DNA from: a virus
Direction: 5' to 3' (one strand)
Length of the DNA stretch: 62,838 bases
Virus record (IMG/VR): IMGVR_UViG_3300042444_000200
Coordinates: 1-62,838 of that record
Positions within the stretch are counted from its first letter, which is position 1. Each line of letters opens with the position of its first letter. The notes beneath the pieces were generated by a model. That model saw only the letters and a program-made list of their open reading frames with translations, ran no database searches and had not been told where the DNA came from. Below, piece after piece: positions 1-8,172 of the stretch. Both the position numbers and the translations under genes were made by a program.

Positions 1-633
1 GCGGGGTGGCTTCGGGAAGTTCGCGGGCAGTCGCTGCGCTACCGTGAACGTGCCTGTGGCGGTGACGGTGAGGGTCAGTTCTCCACGCAGTTGGATCATT
101 CCGTTGAGGACTCGGGCCTCGATGAGCCCAGAGCCCGCGACCCTCACGCATGGAGTCCAGTCGATGTCGGCCGGTACGGTCTTGCCGCCAGCCATCACAT
201 TGCGAACCTCGTCAATGACGCTCTTCCGCATCGCGGCGAGGGAGTCGTCGGAAAGGCGGAGCGTGGAGAGTTGACGGGTCGTGAGGTTGACGGTTGCCGG
301 TGACAACCACAGGTCGCCGTCCTTGAGGTCGCCAGCCGGAGCGGTGGGGCTCTCGTATACAGCCGGTCGCGCGCCGCCCGCGTCACCTGTTGCAGCGTTT
401 GCAACAAGTGCATCGACTTCCGCCTTCGAGTACAGCGTGGCGACCTGCCCATCGACATACGCCGTCGTGGCGTACGCCGAGAGATCGACCGTCTGAAGCC
501 CGCCGCCAGTCGGCAGGGCTGCAAGCAGCGTGTCGATCTCCGCGTCTGTGTAGTACCCGACCAGCCCCTTCGTGTAGGCCCACGAGGAGGTGGAGTCAGT
601 CCGCGTCGGTGGCTGGCGTTCTGGTGCTGGCAT
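1..633 (-). CDS. Tail-fibre-type protein, N-terminal part (continues at right end of window)
   Basis: The reading frame opens with ATG at the right edge of this interval and stays open to base 1. Joining the two window ends through their shared 14 bases continues it in frame to a TAG at 62675, giving about 260 residues. The part here has a fibre-like repeat style (segments resembling SKAEVDALV) and a block like KSVIDEVRNVMAGG followed by DIDWTPCVRV. That block is shared with the fibre genes at 983-2074 and 61300-62673, so the three appear paralogous over their C-terminal domains. Its start overlaps the stop of the upstream 116-residue gene by one base. The role as a fibre or receptor-binding subunit is inferred from context. 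Confidence 0.8.
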   Translation of the reverse strand, partial: MPAPERQPPTRTDSTSSWAYTKGLVGYYTDAEIDTLLAALPTGGGLQTVDLSAYATTAYVDGQVATLYSKAEVDALVANAATGDAGGARPAVYESPTAPAGDLKDGDLWLSPATVNLTTRQLSTLRLSDDSLAAMRKSVIDEVRNVMAGGKTVPADIDWTPCVRVAGSGLIEARVLNGMIQLRGELTLTVTATGTFTVAQRLPANFPKPPR

Positions 634-983
634 CAGGTTTCAACCAGTGGGATCAAATACTTCTTGCCGTTCACGACCACAGGGATGCCCCCAGTGATGA
701 GCGGCTGGTGGAAGGTCAGGCCGTCGGCCGAAAGGCCAATGGGCGTGCCATCTTCTTGTTCGAGGATCGGGTCGTCCGCAAAGGTGATCGGGTTGTCGGT
801 TGTGAACTCACCCGTGCCCGCTCCGGTTGAAGTCCCGGTGGGGTCGATCCAGATCGCGTCCACGCCCGGAGGTGGCGGCTCAACATCCGACACGAAGACC
901 TGCGGCTCCGACGAACCGCCGACGCCCGCAAGGGGAGCCCATGCGGTGCCGTTCCAGACGCGGAGTTCAACTGCGTCAGCCAT
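633..983 (-). CDS. Small fibre-associated protein, unknown
   Basis: A 116-residue protein starting MADAVELRVWNGTAWAPL. The opening ELRVWNGTAW resembles the starts of neighbouring tail proteins (KIFDGTAWVSI, KIYTGTGWQSL), a short beta element often seen at the N-terminus of phage fibre subunits. It contains a PPPPGVDAIWIDPTG segment also common in collagen-like fibre proteins. It sits between two fibre-type genes with one-base overlaps on both sides, so it is probably translated together with them. No enzymatic motif is visible. A structural role in the tail tip is inferred. Confidence 0.7.
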   Translation of the reverse strand: MADAVELRVWNGTAWAPLAGVGGSSEPQVFVSDVEPPPPGVDAIWIDPTGTSTGAGTGEFTTDNPITFADDPILEQEDGTPIGLSADGLTFHQPLITGGIPVVVNGKKYLIPLVET

Positions 984-2074
984 CAGCCAATCCTCACTGA
1001 CACATTGTCGAAGTAGATGGTGTCGCAGCCGGGAACCATGACGTTGATGAGACTGATCGCCGAACGGACTTCGCCTACGCCAATGACTGGAGCAGGGGCA
1101 CCCGGCGAGACGCGGCCCAAGAGGATCACGCGAGTGTCAGCCTTCGGGCGAGTGAATCCGGCGGGAAGTTCGAGGTAGGCAAACCCGCCAGCCGCGCTCG
1201 TTGTGGGGCTACCGGCGGGCATCAGGAACGAGCCCCTGAAGTAGAGGACGCCATTCAACTGAATGACCTCGACGGTCGAGGACTGCGGCTTGGGGTTGAT
1301 GAAGGACGTAATCGGACAGGGCGTCCAAGTCGTGATGTCCGGTGGCGGAACCACTCCACCGTTCAGCGTCTTGCGAATGTCGGGGAGAATGGCCGCTGCA
1401 ATGGCCGCAGTGTCAACGGCCTCGCCAGCGGGGAGTGCTGCGAGTTTGGCGTCGATCTCTGACTGCACTTGGGCGAGCGTGATCCCCTTGCTGGCCGGAG
1501 CACTGGCCGCGTCAACAGGCTTGGCCCAGATGGTCGGCAGGGCGGGATCGCCCGGAGGGGTCGGTGGAGCGGTGTCACTTACGATCACGGGCTCGGCGAA
1601 GTACCAGCCGCTCGCAGGGTCTAGGTCGGCGCGAAGGTAGCCCTGCTGCGTGGGCGTCGGAAGGACGTAGCCATCAACAGCCGCACGGCCGGGTTGGTTG
1701 CCGTAGTTGAGAGTGCCGAAATAGCCGTAGTCGGCCAGCACCCAGCCGTCACCGCCAATAGGATCGCCCACACCTGTACCGCCGGAGAGGTCTTGCAGGC
1801 GAACGCGAGTGAACGTGACGGGCGTGTCTTTGAACGCCGCCTTGAGAGACATTTCCTCCGACCACTGCTGGATCGGAAGGTTGGGCGAGGCGGTGAGGCC
1901 AGTGATCGGGCCAGTGGCAGTCGTGTCTACCGTGCCGCTCGGCATCGCGGCAGTGGCGAGATCGACGATGCTCTTGACGGTGACGCGCTGCGTGGTGGTG
2001 CCGTTCACGACCGGCACGATGCTGGTCGCTGCGGCTACCCCGTTCGGCAGTGCTGAGATTTTTACGTCGGCCAT
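983..2074 (-). CDS. Tail fibre protein
   Basis: A 363-residue protein beginning MADVKISALP. This N-terminal pattern (ISALPNG...VPVVNGTTTQRVTV) is widespread in phage tail fibre and tail-spike proteins as an attachment module. The middle is Pro/Thr-rich and the last third contains DIRKTLNGG...PPPDITTWTPC, which aligns by eye with the C-terminal domains of the genes at 633-1 and 61300-62673. The start ATG lies inside the stop codon of the preceding 50-residue gene. A receptor-contact role is inferred; the host ligand cannot be told from sequence. Confidence 0.75.
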   Translation of the reverse strand: MADVKISALPNGVAAATSIVPVVNGTTTQRVTVKSIVDLATAAMPSGTVDTTATGPITGLTASPNLPIQQWSEEMSLKAAFKDTPVTFTRVRLQDLSGGTGVGDPIGGDGWVLADYGYFGTLNYGNQPGRAAVDGYVLPTPTQQGYLRADLDPASGWYFAEPVIVSDTAPPTPPGDPALPTIWAKPVDAASAPASKGITLAQVQSEIDAKLAALPAGEAVDTAAIAAAILPDIRKTLNGGVVPPPDITTWTPCPITSFINPKPQSSTVEVIQLNGVLYFRGSFLMPAGSPTTSAAGGFAYLELPAGFTRPKADTRVILLGRVSPGAPAPVIGVGEVRSAISLINVMVPGCDTIYFDNVSVRIG

Positions 2075-2226
2075 CAGGGCGTTTCAGTGCGGAGTTTGTC
2101 GCTGCTCTCGGTATTGATGACGTCGCCGGTCTCGGCGAGGATGCGGTACGTTGCGGTTACTGGCGGGGGAGGGGCACCGGCCGACTCCGCGACAGGCGCA
2201 AGCCTGACGATGTTGTCTACGGCCAT
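2074..2226 (-). CDS. 50-residue small protein, fibre operon
   Basis: A short frame beginning MAVDNIVRLAPVAESAG and ending SSDKLRTETP. It exactly fills the space between the 106-residue gene upstream (3 bases away) and the fibre gene downstream (its TGA overlaps that ATG). The gapless fit, the translational-coupling overlap and codon use like the neighbours argue that it is real although it is very short. Composition is Ala/Pro/Thr-rich with no motif. It is probably a small virion or fibre-chaperone protein; the function is unknown. Confidence 0.6.
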   Translation of the reverse strand: MAVDNIVRLAPVAESAGAPPPPVTATYRILAETGDVINTESSDKLRTETP

Positions 2227-2229
2227 TGC

Positions 2230-2550
2230 CTATCCCTTCACGCAGATGAATCCCTCGATGTTCCCGGCCGCCCGGCCCACAACAAACTGAGCCCCGTAAA
2301 GCGCAGACGGCAGTTCGACCGCCTCGCCGGTTACGGCAACGGTCGTGACATCCACACCCTTTGAGTCCTTGAGCGGGACTGGCTCGACGTTGGCGTCGTG
2401 CGTGACGTACCACTGGATCGTTCCAGCGCCCGTCTTCACGATCAGCAGCCCGCCAGCCACAGCCGAGAACGGAATGCGGGGCCCGGTCGCTGCGTCTGCC
2501 GTCACCTTGAACGGTGCGGCGGAACCGACTCGGGAAATACTGGTAGCCAT
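2230..2550 (-). CDS. Small structural protein, unknown (106 aa)
   Basis: Starts MATSISRVGSAAPFKV behind a strong ribosome-binding site (AGGAGG about 6 bases before ATG). The protein is beta-rich and low in charge, with alternating hydrophobic residues (LLIVKTGAGTIQWYVTH, AQFVVGRAAGNIEGFICV), which is typical of small virion decoration or fibre-base proteins. It opens a run of closely packed fibre genes and has a CCATAAAC motif about 30 bases upstream of the ATG. It is therefore a likely first gene of a transcription unit. No known family was recognised. Confidence 0.7.
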   Translation of the reverse strand: MATSISRVGSAAPFKVTADAATGPRIPFSAVAGGLLIVKTGAGTIQWYVTHDANVEPVPLKDSKGVDVTTVAVTGEAVELPSALYGAQFVVGRAAGNIEGFICVKG

Positions 2551-2576
2551 GACTCCTCCTGCGGCGTGCGGTCACC

Positions 2577-2588
2577 CCGTTTATGGAG
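2577..2588 (-). promoter_or_regulatory. CCATAAAC motif copy (late-type site)
   Basis: Minus-strand CCATAAACGG in the gap between the 179-residue gene and the 106-residue gene, about 30 bases before the latter's ATG. One of 13 copies of a recurring GGCCATAAAC-type element. Promoter function is inferred from repeated placement upstream of genes. Confidence 0.5.
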
Positions 2589-2621
2589 GTTCAAGCCCGC
2601 TTTCCCGCATTTGCCGCAGGG

Positions 2622-3161
2622 CTACCCAGACTTCTTGGCCCAGTGGGGAGTGTGCCGGGACTTCACCGTCTCGACCGCGTCCCGGCGGGACATCTGCGGG
2701 TCTTTCCGCATGAGTTCACCAGCCATCTTGTTGACCAACTTGGGATTCAGCGGCACCCGCTTTGGAGGAGTCGGGGTTCCCTTGTGGGTCACGGCACCCT
2801 GCACATCGAGGTTCCTGTCCTTCGCCACCTTGAGAACATCTGCCGTCGAGTCCACCCACGCACGAGGGTCTTTGTGTCCGCGCTTGTCGGCAAGGCCGGA
2901 GCAGTAGAACTTCCCGACCGTGCTGATCCCGGCCGCCTTTGCCTCTGCAAGCATCCACTTCGCCTGCTTGGGGGGGAGTTTGTCGAGCCACTGCCCGTTG
3001 TACTTCCCCTCCATGAAGGTGCCGTCAAGGCCCCTTGTGCCGGGAGCCTGCTGAAGACTGCACATCATGGCGAACCTTTCGGTCTGGCCGTCTGCGATCA
3101 TCTTCGTGTAGTGGGCCTGAACCTCGTGGCTCGCGGCTGCTATTTCGTACGGCAGTTCCAT
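2622..3161 (-). CDS. Unknown protein (179 aa) downstream of portal
   Basis: Start chosen at MELPYEIAAASHEV because GGAGAAGACAA precedes this ATG; the frame extends further upstream, but without a good ribosome-binding site. The protein is mixed helical and rich in Lys/Arg. Notable segments are FYCSGLADKRGHKDPRAWVDS and DLDVQGAVTHKGTPTPPKRVP. Its 5' end overlaps the 3' end of the endonuclease VII-like gene by about 137 bases in another frame. I do not recognise the family. Position between portal and fibre genes suggests a virion or head-assembly accessory role. Confidence 0.65.
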   Translation of the reverse strand: MELPYEIAAASHEVQAHYTKMIADGQTERFAMMCSLQQAPGTRGLDGTFMEGKYNGQWLDKLPPKQAKWMLAEAKAAGISTVGKFYCSGLADKRGHKDPRAWVDSTADVLKVAKDRNLDVQGAVTHKGTPTPPKRVPLNPKLVNKMAGELMRKDPQMSRRDAVETVKSRHTPHWAKKSG

Positions 3162-3432
3162 TTGTCTTCTCCAAGTAGCACACGGCACGGCGCAACCTGT
3201 CGGCGTCGTCCCCAAGTTTCCCGATCCCAGAGTTGCACTGAAGGCACAGGAGCCCACGCACCGCCAACGTCAGATGGCTGTGATCTACGCAAGTCGGCTC
3301 CCTCTTGAGGCAGATAGGACACAGTCCGTCGCAGTCCGCGTACATCGCGTCGAACTGCTCGGGCGTGATTCCGTACCGCGTCTTGAGGTTGTGCTTGCGC
3401 TTACTGACCGGGTTGATCTTCCGGCGGGGCAT
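3025..3432 (-). CDS. Endonuclease VII-like HNH nuclease
   Basis: Begins MPRRKINPVSKRKHNLKTRYG and contains the signature of the recombination endonuclease VII family: YGITPEQFDAMYADCDGLC, C-x2-C zinc knuckle (CPIC), CVDHSH catalytic histidine block, RGLLCLQCNSGIG and a DADRLRRAVCYLE helix. Enzymes of this fold nick or resolve branched DNA, and free-standing copies in phage structural clusters often behave as homing endonucleases. The recognisable domain ends near residue 85. The last 45 or so residues overlap the downstream gene in a different frame and look like low-information sequence. The start overlaps the portal 3' end by about 30 bases. Confidence 0.8.
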   Translation of the reverse strand: MPRRKINPVSKRKHNLKTRYGITPEQFDAMYADCDGLCPICLKREPTCVDHSHLTLAVRGLLCLQCNSGIGKLGDDADRLRRAVCYLEKTNGTAVRNSSREPRGSGPLHEDDRRRPDRKVRHDVQSSAGSRHKGP

Positions 3433-5503
3433 CAGGAGGCCCTCCGCCGCCGGGCGCATCACCTTCGGGTGGAGGAGGCCCGTTTGGCGGCAGCATCGGC
3501 GGCGGCGGAGGGGGAGGAGGCAGCATGTACCCAGAGGCGTCGAGATCGAGGCTGTTGGCCCAGTCCGACATGAGTCGATTGAAGGGCTCGACGTTGCCCA
3601 TCCCGGTGGCGAGGCCGGACAGGATCGGCCCAAGCGTCTGGACGGCTTGCTGCATCTGGTCGATGCGAGTGTCTTTGTTTGGCTTGCGGGCAGAGCCGCT
3701 CTCGATGCGGTAGTCGAACTCCCGGCCGATCACGCCAACGTCCACGCCAGTGTTCGAGGAGAGGTGCAAGTCCCACGCCTGAGCCCCGAGAGGGCCAAGC
3801 ACTGGGGCAACGTCCTTAGCCTGTAGGAGCCAGCGGGCAGCGATGGCCTCCTTGCGGGCGATCACGCTCATCGCGTCTTCGAGTGCGTTCGCCATGTCGT
3901 CGGGCCGCACGCTCACGGCCTGACCCTTCACGTTGGCCTCTGTGGCACTTCTCATCTGCTGGCGTGAAATACCGTAAGTGAGTTCCGTGAGGCCGACTCG
4001 CTTGTCGAACATCTCCGCGACTGCGGCGACGATGTCCCACATGTCCCGCGTCACGCCGGGCTGCTGGAACACAGACACGATGTCGTTGACCGACTTCCCC
4101 ATCGACTCGGAAATCTCGATGATCTTGAAGCCGTTCTCTGACGGGGCGAGGATTTGATCCTTGATGTCTTGGTCAGCAGACTTCGACACGCCAATGAGGG
4201 TTTCGCAGGAGACTGCGATGCGCGTCGCAAGGAATGAGATCGCCCAGTTCAGGAAGCGAAGTTCGCCCACACCCGGCTTGATGTGGGACAGAGGCCACAG
4301 CGTGTTCGGCTTGCGGTGGAACGCGAGCGGTGTGAACGGCCAGCCGTTCGGCATCGACCAGAGCGGGATCGGCCACGAGGCGCGGGCACGGAGGTTACCC
4401 GGCAGGCCGTCCTGATCCGGCTGTTCCTGCATCGAGGCGGGCGGGACGTTGAGCGGGAAGTCAACGCCGGGCGCAACAACGAGATAGCAATAGTCGCCAA
4501 GAGGATCGAAAACACCGCGATCTTCCTTCTTTGTTCCCTTGAGCCGGTCACCAAATCCACACTTGCTCCACACCTTGAAGAACGTGCAGAGGTCGTTCGT
4601 CTTGCCGATCCTTCGCTGTGTCCTGAACCCGCGATCACTCTCGCGGCTCGTGGACTCATAGGACTCCAGATGACCCTTGAGGTCTTCCCGAGTCAGGCCA
4701 AACATGCGGGCCACTTGGTCAACCGGCAGCACGCATTTCTTGGCGCACCACTGGATTTCCTCGATGGTCTGGGCATCGGGGTCGAGGAACAGGTTGTCCA
4801 CGCTGTCGGCAAACGAGCCCACTACGAGGGTCGGCTCGGAAGGCGGGACATTGGGGAACTCGGTGGCTTCAGTCCACCACACCCCCATCCCCTTGATGAT
4901 GCCCTCGTCCACCACCAGCCGGGAGTGCGTCTTGAGGTCTAACTCGACGGGCGTGTAGTTGAGGTACGTCGAGAGCAACTCGGCGATGACGCCCTTACGG
5001 GAGTCAGCGTCACCGACCGCGTTAGAGGTTTCGATGTACTGCTGAACGCTTGGGTCTGGGATTGGCTGGCCCGTCATCGGGTCAACCTGATAGGCGTTCG
5101 GGTCTACGCCCACCATCTGCGGCGGGATCACCGGGTACTTGCGAGGAGTGACCGTCCGCACAGGGTTGCGGTTGTAGATCACCGCCCCCAGCAACTTGAC
5201 CGCCTCGAAGACCCGGTTCATGGTCATCCGAAAGGCGGGCGCAGGAGTCGGGCGGGACGCCAACGACTGCCCGCGATTGGGCGAGGAGCCCGTGAAGAAC
5301 CACGAGCCGCTGCCGTGCCCGTCAAAGAAGAGGGTCGCCTCTCTGGCGTCCGCATCAAAGATGGACTTGGCCTTGCGGGCGGACTCAATCTTCTTCAGCC
5401 ACGTTTCCGCAATCGGCCGAAGCGGATTGTCGGTGTGCAACTCCGGCTGCTTGGGCACAGCCGGTAGTTCGCCCGTGAAATCGACCGAAAGATCATCCGC
5501 CAT
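3401..5503 (-). CDS. Portal protein
   Basis: A 700-residue protein in the size range of podovirus portals. It forms the dodecameric ring at the capsid vertex through which DNA is packaged and ejected. Visible features are an N-terminal helical region (ETWLKKIESARKAKSIFDADAR), a long mixed core with FLDPDAQTIEEIQWCA, a Trp/Pro-rich SWPIPLWSMPNGWPF segment, the QQMRSATEANVKGQAVS region resembling the portal stem/crown helices, and a C-terminal tail of polyproline and Gly/Pro repeats. It lies just after the large terminase in transcription order, the standard packaging-module arrangement. A GGCCATAAAT motif sits 20 bases before the ATG. No frame damage is seen. Confidence 0.88.
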   Translation of the reverse strand: MADDLSVDFTGELPAVPKQPELHTDNPLRPIAETWLKKIESARKAKSIFDADAREATLFFDGHGSGSWFFTGSSPNRGQSLASRPTPAPAFRMTMNRVFEAVKLLGAVIYNRNPVRTVTPRKYPVIPPQMVGVDPNAYQVDPMTGQPIPDPSVQQYIETSNAVGDADSRKGVIAELLSTYLNYTPVELDLKTHSRLVVDEGIIKGMGVWWTEATEFPNVPPSEPTLVVGSFADSVDNLFLDPDAQTIEEIQWCAKKCVLPVDQVARMFGLTREDLKGHLESYESTSRESDRGFRTQRRIGKTNDLCTFFKVWSKCGFGDRLKGTKKEDRGVFDPLGDYCYLVVAPGVDFPLNVPPASMQEQPDQDGLPGNLRARASWPIPLWSMPNGWPFTPLAFHRKPNTLWPLSHIKPGVGELRFLNWAISFLATRIAVSCETLIGVSKSADQDIKDQILAPSENGFKIIEISESMGKSVNDIVSVFQQPGVTRDMWDIVAAVAEMFDKRVGLTELTYGISRQQMRSATEANVKGQAVSVRPDDMANALEDAMSVIARKEAIAARWLLQAKDVAPVLGPLGAQAWDLHLSSNTGVDVGVIGREFDYRIESGSARKPNKDTRIDQMQQAVQTLGPILSGLATGMGNVEPFNRLMSDWANSLDLDASGYMLPPPPPPPPMLPPNGPPPPEGDAPGGGGPPDAPPEDQPGQ

Positions 5504-5522
5504 TACTGGGCCTCCATGCCCG

Positions 5523-5532
5523 ATTTATGGCC
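5523..5532 (-). promoter_or_regulatory. GGCCATAAAT motif before portal
   Basis: Minus-strand GGCCATAAAT in the 41-base gap between the 110-residue gene and the portal gene, about 20 bases before the portal ATG. Member of the 13-copy motif set; its close distance to the ATG would suit a short-leader promoter. Confidence 0.55.
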
Positions 5533-5544
5533 TTTGCGGCAGCG

Positions 5545-5877
5545 TTACTTGCTGTCCTTGCGATCAAGGAGCCCCACGATGCGGGGCAGGAGGGACTTGA
5601 ACTTGCGGAGAGTCTCGGTCGTGGGGTGAAGTTCCCAAGCCCCAGCCTGCCGCCAGTCGGCGTTGTCCTGAAGTCCGGGATCGGACAGGTGCCGCACAGA
5701 CGGCTTCTCGACGAACCCCGCGTTCTCCGTGAACACAAGGCACGAGATCGTGTGCTTGCCCGGACGGCGAGAGACCCAACCCATGTTCGGGGACTGTGGG
5801 TTCTGAGGGTTCGAGTGGTAGAGGATCAGGTCGCCCAGAGAGATTTCGGGCGGGAGAAAGTCTTCAGAACCAGACAT
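5545..5877 (-). CDS. Unknown protein between terminase and portal (110 aa)
   Basis: Starts MSGSEDFLPPEISLGDLILYHSN and overlaps the 3' end of the large terminase gene by 14 bases, so it is probably translationally coupled to it. The protein carries a GDLILYH...MGWVSRRPGKHTISCLVF segment that looks like a small beta-barrel domain, followed by an amphipathic C-terminal helix (TETLRKFKSLLPRIVGLLDRK). I do not recognise a named family. The constant position between TerL and portal suggests a packaging or head-vertex accessory protein, but that is inference only. Confidence 0.7.
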   Translation of the reverse strand: MSGSEDFLPPEISLGDLILYHSNPQNPQSPNMGWVSRRPGKHTISCLVFTENAGFVEKPSVRHLSDPGLQDNADWRQAGAWELHPTTETLRKFKSLLPRIVGLLDRKDSK

Positions 5878-7594
5878 CTTGGGGGCTCTCCAGTAAGGAT
5901 GTGGACAGGTTGCTTTCGGGGCCGAGATACACGAACGGTGTTTTGTTCTTGCCGTTCCGTCGCTCCAGATACTCGATCATCCATTGCGGCATCCCGGCTG
6001 TCTCGTCTTTTTCTTTCTTGGGGATGGAATATCTGGGCTCGTGCGCGACGAGGTACTCCAAGCACTGGCAGGCGTGAACGTCACCCTTCGTGTTGGGAAC
6101 GTCCGTGACGATGGACATGCCGTTCTGGAGAACCACCTTGTTGCGGTAACGCTTGATCTCACGCTCAAGGTTTGGGCACGAGCCGCGAAGGACTCGAACC
6201 CTCGTCGTGCCATTCGGCCGGATGTGCATCCAGTTGCGGACGGCTGTAGTGCGGGCCGCTATGTCGTCACACCCAGCCACAAACGCAGCACCCGTCGTAC
6301 GGGATCGCACGTTTCGTTTGCGGAGTTGCTCGCAGTATTGCTCCACCACCTGCCGCCCGGAGCCAATGTCACGCAGCCTGCCGCCGTGCATGTCGATGAT
6401 GAACGTCTGGAACTGCGGCTCTGTCTCCATCGCCTGTGCGAACTTCTCCCCAAAAATCTGTGCGTTGCATTGGCGGATGTACAGTTCGCGGTAGATGAGA
6501 AGCATTTCGCCGTCCGGTGGAACGGCTGCGAAGAGGACTGCCGTGACTGCGTGACCCGGATCAATGGCAGCGAAGCGAGTCCATTCGTCCGGGATGGTGG
6601 ACTTATTGGGCAGCGACTCCCTGTCGTAGCCGTGAATACTCATGTGGAAGGTGGGGTAGACGAGGATCGAATCGGTGACGAACTCGCCTTCCGCACGCAT
6701 CCGAACTACGTCGTCGCCAAGAGCCGACCATCGCTCGATGTTCTTCCGCTTCTCTTCGTCGTCGATGTGCGGGTTGTCGAGGAACCGGAGCGTGAACTTC
6801 CTGATGATGGGGTTCTCTATCCCGGACTGCTCGGCCTGATCTGCACGCTCTGAGAGCCCCAGAAGGGCGTCGTTCTTGGAGTGCGGCATAGCCGACCAGC
6901 AGAAGCACCCCTTGCGGTCAGAGAGACGGGCCTGCATTTCAGGCACCCATTGCTCGTTTGAAACGTCCTCGTCGATGTGGCAACGATTGGTTTGAAACCC
7001 CTGCGGAGGATCGCCTTCGCTTGAGAAGAAGAGAACCTGCCAGCCGTTGTGGAGTTCCACCGAGTTGCAGTACCCGGCGGACTTCAGAACCCAACTGGTG
7101 TGCTTGACCAGTCGCGGCGGAATCAGGGGCGGTGCGGGCTTGGCGTCTGCCCTACGGTGAGCATCAGAGACAGGGTTGTAGGCCCGCCACTCGTTCGTCA
7201 CCTCGTCGCGGATGATCTTGAATGCCCCAGCCTTGAACAGAAGGGGGTACGCCACGAGACCAATGTGTTTCCAGTTGGCCCCTACGATGCAGACGATGCC
7301 GTCCTTCTCTGGGTACTTCCCGTGCGGGTCTTGCCCCGTCGCGGCCCTCGCGTCCTCCACGAACGTGGACAGACTCTTGCCGCTTCGGTTGCCACCAATG
7401 ACGAGGACTTCACTCGCCCGGCAGGCGTGCATCTCCTCCTGCTGCGGAGTAGGCCGATAGAGTTTCAGTGCCTCGATCCGCCGATCCGCCAACTCCGCGT
7501 GCAAGGCACGCATCTGCCCCATCTCGTACTGGGAGGTGGGTTTCGCTACCGATGGCAAGGGTGTCACCTGCGGCGGCTTCGCCTTCTTCGTCAT
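5864..7594 (-). CDS. terL: Terminase large subunit (packaging ATPase/nuclease)
   Basis: A 576-residue motor protein that cuts and packages concatemeric phage DNA into the prohead. The Walker A motif GGNRSGKS is at residues 67-74, and a Walker B-type CHIDED lies near residue 205. The C-terminal RNase H-like nuclease is seen as FAAIDPGHAVTAVLF (first Asp), FIIDMHGGRLRD (second Asp) and CDDIAARTTAV. The ATG follows GAGGGGAGAACGG, a strong ribosome-binding site, although the gene overlaps the upstream zinc-finger gene by about 185 bases. Length is normal for a large terminase. Confidence 0.93.
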   Translation of the reverse strand: MTKKAKPPQVTPLPSVAKPTSQYEMGQMRALHAELADRRIEALKLYRPTPQQEEMHACRASEVLVIGGNRSGKSLSTFVEDARAATGQDPHGKYPEKDGIVCIVGANWKHIGLVAYPLLFKAGAFKIIRDEVTNEWRAYNPVSDAHRRADAKPAPPLIPPRLVKHTSWVLKSAGYCNSVELHNGWQVLFFSSEGDPPQGFQTNRCHIDEDVSNEQWVPEMQARLSDRKGCFCWSAMPHSKNDALLGLSERADQAEQSGIENPIIRKFTLRFLDNPHIDDEEKRKNIERWSALGDDVVRMRAEGEFVTDSILVYPTFHMSIHGYDRESLPNKSTIPDEWTRFAAIDPGHAVTAVLFAAVPPDGEMLLIYRELYIRQCNAQIFGEKFAQAMETEPQFQTFIIDMHGGRLRDIGSGRQVVEQYCEQLRKRNVRSRTTGAAFVAGCDDIAARTTAVRNWMHIRPNGTTRVRVLRGSCPNLEREIKRYRNKVVLQNGMSIVTDVPNTKGDVHACQCLEYLVAHEPRYSIPKKEKDETAGMPQWMIEYLERRNGKNKTPFVYLGPESNLSTSLLESPQDVWF

Positions 7595-8096
7595 CTACCG
7601 TTCTCCCCTCAAGGATTGCGCGGCGGAACCGATCCTTCAGTTCCAAGTCCAGTTCCTCTTCCGACCAGAGCGTCAAAGGCTTCTGCGCCCCACCCTGATC
7701 GACGTTCTTCTGGACGAGCCGGACTACCATCTCCAGCATCTTGCCCCGCTGCGAGGAGCCCGGCTTGGAGTCAAAGTACTGCTTCACGAGCAGGGCAGAG
7801 AACCCAGAGGTTCCGCCCCAGTACGTCATGATCTGTTCGAGCAACTCCGCAGAGTGCGGGATGTTCGCCCCGCCACGCACGGCGTTTTCGAGAAGGGCGT
7901 CAACCGCCACCTTCTCCATCTTCTTCATCATCCCGGCGCGGCGAGCCTTGTCTTTCTGGACGGCATCTCGCCTGCGCTTGCCCACACAGCGGGCACACGC
8001 CACAGACAAAGACCCGTCCTTCGCGGGCGGAAAGTTGTCCACGCTCTCGGCGTAGATTTCGCCGCACTCTTGGCAGCACCGCTGACCCGGTTCCAT
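7410..8096 (-). CDS. Zinc-finger protein, possible small terminase subunit
   Basis: About 228 residues from an ATG preceded by GGAG; a TTG five codons upstream is an alternative start. The N-terminus has two Cys pairs (CCQEC and CARC, about 22 residues apart) forming a probable zinc finger. A basic region (GKRRRDAVQKDKARR) and a helical middle follow. It lies immediately upstream of terL and overlaps it by about 185 bases in another frame. Position suggests DNA recognition for packaging (small-terminase role), and zinc-binding terminase partners are known in some phages. No definite family match was made, and the overlapping C-terminus may be under little constraint. Confidence 0.6.
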   Translation of the reverse strand: MEPGQRCCQECGEIYAESVDNFPPAKDGSLSVACARCVGKRRRDAVQKDKARRAGMMKKMEKVAVDALLENAVRGGANIPHSAELLEQIMTYWGGTSGFSALLVKQYFDSKPGSSQRGKMLEMVVRLVQKNVDQGGAQKPLTLWSEEELDLELKDRFRRAILEGRTVDDEEGEAAAGDTLAIGSETHLPVRDGADACLARGVGGSADRGTETLSAYSAAGGDARLPGE

Positions 8097-8172
8097 GACA
8101 CTCTCCAAGAAACTGACCCGGCGGGCGTCCCCGCCGAGTCAGCCCCGAGACCCGGCACACGCCGGGATGTTC

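Noticed and set aside
6176-6200. A tRNA T-arm-like sequence on the minus strand (GAGGG-TTCGAGT-CCTTC)
   Set aside because: It lies inside the intact terL coding sequence and no matching acceptor or anticodon arms surround it.
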